A DNA stretch of 64,000 bases. It comes from Zygaena filipendulae (Eukaryota; Arthropoda; Insecta; Lepidoptera; Zygaenidae). Positions 57,672 through 64,000 of the stretch are shown here, piece after piece. The DNA is taken from positions 6,227,501 through 6,291,500 of the forward strand of contig OU015670.1 in assembly GCA_907165275.2 (NCBI GenBank). The letters run 5' to 3'. The position numbers and the translations under genes are program-made. How positions within the stretch are numbered: position 1 is the stretch's first letter; every line of letters starts with the position of its first letter. A model generated the notes under the pieces. It was not told the origin of the DNA, searched no databases, and saw only the letters and a list, made by a program, of their open reading frames with translations.

Positions 57672-60061
57672 GTAAGCTTGTTAAATTATTTCTTAATTTT
57701 TTCAAATTAATGATACATGTCACCTAAAGCAAAACTTTGGGCATGGACAATGGCGTAGGTATATCAATGTGTACCTACTTGTAATTCGCAAGAAGCAAAG
57801 AGCTTTAATAACTATATTGGAGACAAGAAGTGACTAATTTTTCATTTGTAGTTTTTTTTTTAATTTAAACTTCTGTTATGAAAAAAAATGTGTATTTAGT
57901 GCAGAGATTCACTTTTTGCGCGTATTTCTTTTATGTAAGGTTTTCGCGTTTAACGTTGATTTTGATTACTTTCTACTAATATTTATTAGTCGAAACTTTT
58001 GGTGAAGGAGAGGTAAGTAACCTTGTCACCTCTCATTTCATTTAATTTAATTTTATTTATTTGCTTGCTTTAAACATGGTTACAATGGTCGCCAAAAGTA
58101 GCGGAGTTTTTCATTCGGATTCCAACTTTGACGTTTTCTTGGTTAAACACTCTAAGGATTTTAAGTTTTAACAATGATGCTTTCCGCATCCTCATTGGGC
58201 TGCCCCAATGGTGCAGCGCGTCGGGTATTATTATTAATGGTCGTGGTATTGAACAGGCGACCCTCGCCCCTGACGCGGCAGGCTCCCTGCTGTCGGTCCA
58301 GTCCGCGCCGCCGGAGCCCCGTGAGCGACCCGTCAGCCTCATGCTCGAACTGCCGCTAGCCACTGTAAGTATCACAAGGTACATTGAGATCCCTACGGTA
58401 TTTAAATTGTCACCATTCAGTGTAGGAAAGTACCTAGATATATCTTCTGAGATATTTTACTAAAGGTCAAGTATTTTATATATGTAGATTGTTGCTAATC
58501 CAAATTTAATGTTATAAATCCGAAAATAACTCTGTCTGTTACCATTTCACGCCTTAAGTTGGGTATTCAAAAGGATAAAATTTTGCATAGTTAGGTACGT
58601 TATATCAGAAGAGTAAAGGACACAATATTGTTCATTTTATTCCGTAATTCCCATGGGAACTCGGAAATTGAAACCGCACAGTAGTGTAAATTGAGCGAAT
58701 GAATGTAAACTACAATTTTAAGTACTTACTATGATTTGAAAAAAAAAAACTTCACAATCTAAATTAATTTTATCACGGTGAAACAAAATTAATTAAACAT
58801 GTACCTCAATAGGTACCTTATAGATATAAGTACAAGCGTATTGTGTATGTCGGTTTATTTATTAAGATTAACAAAAAAATTAAAACCGACTTCCAAAAAC
58901 ACAAAACTAAAAATCTTAAAAATAAAACGCTAAAAATAACAACATACCGATTTAATCCAAAAGACAAAAACACACGTAATATTATTATTGGTTTGTGCTA
59001 CTACTAATCGGTTTGAATTCGGTGACAAGCCCGCTGGTGTCTGCCCACTTGGGTTGTCCTGCTCACGAAGAGCTGGTGGCGGGAGTCGACGTAGCCCATC
59101 TACCTCCTCCATATTTGGCTTGTCACCGACTTCATACCGATTAGTAGTAGCACAAACCAATAACGTGTGTTTTTGTCTTTTGGATTAAATCGGTATGTTG
59201 TTATTTTTAGCGTTTTATTTTTAAGATTTTTAGTTTTGTGTTTTTGGAAGTCGGTTTTAATTTTTTTGTTAAAAATTTGTTTATTTCTCGCTTTTAAGTG
59301 ACTTAGTTCGTAATTTCTCTAAGTTGCAATAGCCTTATGTCAACTGCTCATCACCTTTTACTAAATATTGCTTTTCCCGACGCAGGGACGTTAATTATTG
59401 AGGAGTTCTCCTGGTACATCATCATCAGTTCCACTTCACCATATACATTGTGACGAGCATAAATTGTTTAGAAACCATATTAAAGTTAATGAATCGGAAT
59501 CTGTGAAATACCTATTATTTAGTAGTTCTGATGACCATCTGTGGTCTTCATCATCAGTTCCACTTCTTCAAATTTTACTTTCCAAAAGCAAATAAACGAT
59601 TTACTATAAAAAATCTAAAAATCGCTATAGGTGTACCTATTATTTTTGAAGAGTTCCCTCGATTACTCCAAGATCCCATCATCAGATCTCGACTTGGTGA
59701 CAATGGAATAAATTTGGGAGTATCTCCTTTCAAACAAAAAAACAATTTTTGAAATCGCTCCAATCGGAATCCGTGAAATACGTATTATTGTTGAGTAGTT
59801 CCGATGACCATCTGTGGTCTTCATCATCAGTTCCACTTCTTCAAATTTAACTTTTCAAAAGCAAATGAACGATTTACTATAAAAAATACCCAAATCGCTA
59901 TAGGTGTGCCTATAAATTTTGAAGAGTTCCCTCGATTTCTCCAAGATTCCATCATCAGATCTGGACTTGGTGGCAATGGGACCTAATTGGGAGTATACCC
60001 TTTCAAACAAAAAAAGAATTTTTCAAATCGGTCCAACCGTCTTCGAGTAATCGGTGAACAT

Positions 60062-60109
<48 letters not shown>

Positions 60110-63100
60110 ATACATACAATCGAACATAGAACCTCCTCCTTTTTGGAAGTCGGTTAAAAACTGGTGTCGATAGCGGTGTATAGCGGTTACTGCTGTGTGT
60201 GTTGGACAATGTCGACTTAAATTTTGAACTCAAACTCCATCGTTCGACGCGTCCCGGCGCGAGTCCTACGACACACGCACACACATGCACGTGTGCACAC
60301 AAGCCAGGTGCCTATAGTAGTGGGGAGGTAAATCGGTTCGCTTGTACTGGCGTGGTACAACTTCTCTCACCTGCCCCGTTAGCCAAGTTGAAAATATTTA
60401 GTCGGAATCGCAATAGAAAATTAAGTTAGGTGGACACGTTAAGGACTGTCAACTTGGCTAAGCGGGATGTCCTGTTCGCAGCAGGTGGGTGCGTACCTAT
60501 CAGCGATGTCCCCGACGGAGCAGGAAGAGGACTCTCTGCTGACCCTCTCGTCGGTAACGGGGCGGCCTCTGCTCGCCGTCTCCCGGACCCTAAGGCAGCC
60601 CTCCGAGTCCGCAACTGAGTAAGAACCTTTTTTATTCATTTACTAGCTGTTCTCCAGCGGTTTCCCCTGCGTGATTTTCGGGACTCCCTCGGGAACTCCA
60701 AAATCTAAAAAGGCCGGTGCCACTCCAGGATAATCTAACTTCCTATTGGTGAAAGAATTTTTAGAATCGATTTAGTAGTTCTAGAATACCCCTTACATTC
60801 AAACTTACCAACTTTACCTCTTTATAACTATAATATTAGTACTTATAGGTTTATATAAATCAAGTTATCCTTTTCCTTAAAAAAGTCAAAGAACTAAAAT
60901 TATTTATTTATAACATAAATCCGTGGTTTCACTCGCTTGTAAATTTCGGGATTCCCTCGATGATTATTATTATTGTTATGTTTTTTGATTTTTTTTAAAT
61001 TCTACTCGTCTAGAAAAGCCGGTATCAATTGATAGCCACGGGCCAAAGCCAAGTGGTTTCAATTTTTTATTTGATCATCGATCGTTTAGAAATTTTCTGA
61101 CTGTTCGGCATGTATTAAGTATAACTGCCTTCTGCATTGTGATGTATGTGTACTTAGGTAATTGTAGGGTAGTGAGAGATTGATGCAGTTGGTGAGGAAT
61201 TACTCCGATTGATGACAGTACAACAGGGATAATGGTGACACTCTGTAGTTTCCACATTTTGGCTATTTCATTTTTGAGGTCAATATATTTTGTAAGTTTC
61301 TCAGATATTGTGCTCTGTAAGTTGTGGGTATTGGGGATAGCTTAGTACGTATAGTATATTTACTCTGAGGCTATATCAATTAACTGTGCTCTTTTATTAC
61401 TTTTGTCTACTAGCGTTATATCTGGTCTATTGTAGTGTGTTGTTCTATCTGTTAATATAGCTCTATCTTATTATTATTATTATTATGTTAACGTAGCGTA
61501 GCGTAGTCACTAGTCGTACTTTCCATCTACACTTATTTTTTTTTATTAATACTCGTAGCTGCAGGCCCGTAGCGGACGTCTACCGTTTTCCGTAGCACGT
61601 CTGCTACACTAAACCGTGACTAAACGTAGCAGATGGGTAGTGGCTACGAGCTACGCCGCGTACCTGCTACGCGGCACAGAAGATCCATAATGCTACCACT
61701 GACTGTAGCTACGTCGCCCATCATAGCACATCTGCACGGTGTTTCTAATGTCTATAAGTAGCAAAATTTATTGTGTACTAGCTGTGCCCCACGGTTTCAC
61801 CCGCGGGCGTTTTCGAAATTCCCGCAGGAACTCCAAAGGAAAGTAGCCTAATTTACTCCTAATAACATCAGCTAATTTTTTATCAATGGAAATCCCGTCA
61901 AAATCGGTCCAACCGTTTCGGGGATTCGGAATTCCCGCAGGAACTCCAATATTAATTTATTCTTCTCCTTACAATAACAAACACAAAATATTTTATATTT
62001 ATTTGTGTATTTATTTGTGTATTTTTGATGAATACATTGTTTTTTGTTAAATAAATAAACACATTATACACTATATGTAGACTTTAGCACATAGATACAT
62101 GAATACCTGCATTATATTGTCTAGCACCAGCAGTCCAACAGACGGCGGCTACGGCTGGGTGGTGGTATTCGGCGCGTTCATGGTCCAGTTCTGGGTGGCT
62201 GGCCTATTCAAGTCCTACGGAGTCCTGTATGTGGAGATCATGGAGACGTTCCCGGACTCGTCCGAGTCGGTCGCCTCCTGGATACCAGCTGCTTTGTCCA
62301 CCCTGTGTCTGGCGCTTGGTGAGTTGTGAATCTACTTCTGTATGTTTATTCCGATTACTATAATTGTTGCCCGTGGTTTCCCCAACGGTAATTTCGGAGT
62401 TGCCGCGGGAATTCCGGGATAAAAGTACCCTATGTCTTATTCCAGACTATAATCTATATCTGTGCTAAATTCCATACAATTCCGTTAAGCCGTTCTGGCG
62501 TGACTGAGTAACAAACATCCATCCATCAATCCAAACTTTCTCATCTACAACATTAGTATCTAAGCATCAATTTATTACGCTCGCAGCGCCGCTCTCGTCA
62601 GCGTTGTGTGAGAAGTACTCCTGCCGCCTGGTCGTCTTCATTGGCGGCCTATTCTGCGCCACCGGCCTCGCCCTGTCGTTCTTCAGCACTGGCCTGCTGC
62701 ATCTGCTGCTAAGCTTCGGGGTTATGACTGGTGATTATTGTGATTTTTTTTTATTCCAAATGCAAGTTCAAATTAGCTGGCCATCCGCGCTGATTTAGCG
62801 AAATCCGTAACTCGTTTTGTCGTTTTATATTTTCCTAGGTATCGGTGGAGGGCTCTCGACCACGCCCGGCATAGTCATCGTGTCTCAATATTTCGACAAA
62901 CACAGGTAAAAACCAAATCAACCATCGTTTTATATTATACATATTGTATCACATGATTTTTAAATAAAAAGTATTTATTTACTTATTGTTTTATCGGTAA
63001 GGAAGAGAACCAGATTGTCCAGATTACTCCTATATCTACCTACTGATAAAATCATACTCCAAATATACTCTATATTTTTCTAGAGCACTGGCTAATGGTA

Positions 63101-64000
63101 TATGTGTGAGCGGGACGGCTGCCGGCAGCTTCGTGTTTCCAATGCTGATCGAGAAACTGGTCGACATGTACGGGCTGCACGGAACCGTTCTGCTTCTAGG
63201 TACAAATTTAAAAATTATTAGGTACCTAGGTACAAATTTTTTTTCCCTCAGCTGCTGTAAAAGTTCTTGTAATAAGGGCATCATCACTCACCACTCCAAC
63301 CGAAGGACTTTTATATCGTAATTCCTGCGGAAACTCCGAAATAAAGCGTCAATCATAATTTTGGCCACATCTTCCATCACAATTTTCTTCTGCTACCATT
63401 CTGAATTCATTTTGTCCTCATATTTATTCTCACCGCTTACCACTGAAGACTGATCGCACACCTTCTCGTGTTACCCACCAGTCACCACTCGGCTCGCATC
63501 TTCTCCTTAAGGTCCATTCATATCTAAAGTCATTGAGCGTGCCAGACACGTGCCAAAAAAAATGTGGGCAAAAATCAACATGCACCGTTTATTTACAAAA
63601 GACGTCTGCACGGTTCCGATGCTCTTTTCATATACTGCTCGACATTGTAGTCACAGACACGAATAGAAATGAACCGCTTGACAAAATATTCTTCCCGCGC
63701 ATTCGCGCCCGTGTCTGTCCGCGTTTGCGCAGTCGTGTTATGATACAATAGATGGGAATACGTTAATACGCACTGTATAGGAGAGTACCTATTATTTTGT
63801 CTGCGACGGAACGTGACTGGCACGCTCAATATCTGTAGATATAAATGGACCTTTACACTATAACTGCTCACTGTCTACCACAGCAGACGGCGGGAGGCTA
63901 CACTCACTTGAACTCACAGTTACTCTTGCTATCCAGCAGTATGATCTCATCTCCTCGCACTAACTGCTCACCGCCCACCCCTGCAGGCGGCGGCATGCTG
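57567..64000 (+). CDS. SLC16-type monocarboxylate transporter, 5' part (cut by window end)
   Basis: Major-facilitator protein of the plasma membrane, moving lactate-type monocarboxylates, usually with protons. Exons: 57567-57671, 58257-58364, 60485-60618, 62125-62318, 62587-62730, 62839-62905, 63084-63199, 63987-64000+. Phases agree throughout. The family signature DGGYGWVVVFGAFM opens membrane segment 1. Segment 5 region reads SQYFDKHRALANGICVSGTA, matching the second SLC16 motif. About five membrane segments are visible; the central loop and C-terminal half lie beyond the window. About 116 Ser/Pro/Thr-rich residues precede segment 1, longer than in typical MCTs. The start codon is not certain: the first exon has an acceptor (TTTGCAG) but also in-frame ATGs at 57519 and 57552. 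The exact substrate cannot be read from the sequence. Confidence 0.88.
58257..58364 (+). CDS. Transporter exon, N-terminal cytoplasmic region
   Basis: Acceptor TTGAACAG, donor ACT|GTAAGT, 36 codons: ATLAPDAAGSLLSVQSAPPE then PRERPVSLMLELPLAT. Phase 0 at both ends, so it could be skipped without a frameshift. Confidence 0.65.
58505..58690 (-). repeat. Diverged lepidopteran CCCGCGG element in transporter intron
   Basis: CCATTTCACGCCTTAAGTTG at one end, TAATTCCCATGGGAACTCGG near the other. Confidence 0.6.
58870..60160 (+). mobile_element. Foldback element, AACCGACTTCCAAAAA family, copy 2
   Basis: Same ends and palindromic first part as copy 1 at 40880. About 271 bases of the body are duplicated in tandem (starts at about 59494 and 59765). 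43-A run at 60066-60108. Lies in the transporter intron before 60485. Confidence 0.85.
60374..60465 (+). mobile_element. MITE ending 19 bases before a transporter exon
   Basis: CCCCGTTAGCCAAGTTG at the left, CAACTTGGCTAAGCGGG at the right; same family as 2401-2550. Confidence 0.75.
60485..60618 (+). CDS. Transporter exon, N-terminal cytoplasmic region
   Basis: Acceptor TTCGCAGCAG, donor ACTGA|GTAAGA, ends in phase 2. Encodes VGAYLSAMSPTEQEEDSLLT then LSSVTGRPLLAVSRTLRQPS. A small MITE ends 19 bases before the exon. Confidence 0.75.
60642..60842 (+). repeat. Diverged lepidopteran CCCGCGG element
   Basis: ACTAGCTGTTCTCCAGCGG start, CCCTCGGGAACTCC block, ends ACTATAATATTAGTA. Confidence 0.7.
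61550..61745 (+). repeat. GTAGC-rich degenerate repeat
   Basis: CGTAGC/GCTACG motifs recur on both strands (CCGTAGCACGTCTGCTAC, GTGGCTACGAGCTACG). Possibly a decayed MITE; ends unclear. Confidence 0.4.
61778..61935 (+). repeat. Lepidopteran CCCGCGG element in transporter intron
   Basis: ACTAGCTGTGCCCCACGGTT start, TTCCCGCAGGAACTCC block twice. Confidence 0.75.
62125..62318 (+). CDS. Transporter exon, membrane segments 1-2
   Basis: Acceptor ATTGTCTAG, donor CTTG|GTGAGT. Encodes TSSPTDGGYGWVVVFGAFMV then QFWVAGLFKSYGVLYVEIME and SWIPAALSTLCLAL. Two further in-frame AG sites (62130, 62133) follow the acceptor. Confidence 0.93.
62587..62730 (+). CDS. Transporter exon, membrane segments 2-4
   Basis: Acceptor CGCTCGCAG, donor ACTG|GTGATT. 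Encodes PLSSALCEKYSCRLVVFIGG then LFCATGLALSFFSTGLLHLL. Confidence 0.92.
62839..62905 (+). CDS. Transporter exon, membrane segment 4 end
   Basis: Acceptor TTTTCCTAG, donor CACAG|GTAAAA. Encodes IGGGLSTTPGIVIVSQYFDK, the conserved GxGxG and YFxKxR region. Confidence 0.92.
63084..63199 (+). CDS. Transporter exon, membrane segment 5
   Basis: Acceptor TTTTTCTAG, donor CTAG|GTACAA. Encodes ALANGICVSGTAAGSFVFPM then LIEKLVDMYGLHGTVLLL. Confidence 0.92.
63510..63852 (+). mobile_element. MITE with TTA target duplication in transporter intron
   Basis: TTA at 63507-63509 and 63853-63855. Ends AGGTCCATTCATATCTAAAG and inverted AGGTCCATTTATATCTACAG, both reaching ATTGAGCGTGCCA. PIF/Harbinger type likely. 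Confidence 0.85.
63987..64000 (+). CDS. Transporter exon, start only
   Basis: Acceptor CCCCTGCAG; the split codon completes as Gly, then GGML before the window ends. Matches the start of membrane segment 6. Confidence 0.7.

Overview
The window is nuclear DNA of an insect, almost certainly a moth or butterfly. Genes are split into short GC-rich exons with GT-AG introns, set in AT-rich DNA full of small transposons. The commonest repeat runs from a CTAGCTGT/CCCGCGG start to a TAATATTAGTA end, a type widespread in Lepidoptera. There is no operon, CRISPR array or prokaryotic signal.

Layout: (1) 1-18407, + strand: the 3' part of a STAT transcription factor gene, from the end of the coiled coil through the DNA-binding domain, linker, SH2 domain and tyrosine phosphorylation site. 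It has two alternative ends, a short one (stop at 8677) and a long one (stop at 18407) reached over a 10.7 kb intron. (2) 18.4-29.1 kb: no gene seen, many small DNA transposons. (3) 36640-29143, - strand: Paip2, the poly(A)-binding-protein inhibitor, in 8 coding exons with an unusually long C-terminal tail. (4) 39907-44748, + strand: a ZAD plus C2H2 zinc-finger protein with six TQT motifs, the architecture of ASCIZ/ATMIN. (5) 45-57.5 kb: repeat-rich, with one doubtful exon. (6) 57567-64000, + strand: the 5' part of an SLC16-type monocarboxylate transporter, cut by the window end. The four genes have no obvious shared pathway.

The most striking observation is upstream of the STAT long-isoform terminal exon. 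For 611 bases (17662-18272) there is no AG dinucleotide at all. A branch-point-like TTAAC followed by a pyrimidine tract lies about 500 bases before the acceptor, and the gap is filled by a 21-bp AG-free minisatellite. This looks like a very distant branch point with an AG exclusion zone controlling the choice between the two STAT C-termini. Other notable items are a three-level nested transposon, a foldback element in the presumed ASCIZ 3' UTR, transposon ends abutting splice sites in Paip2 and the transporter, and two copies of one element carrying identical 43-A runs.

Splice sites were placed by eye from consensus, reading phase and protein-family fit. No search was run, so family names rest on recognised motifs.
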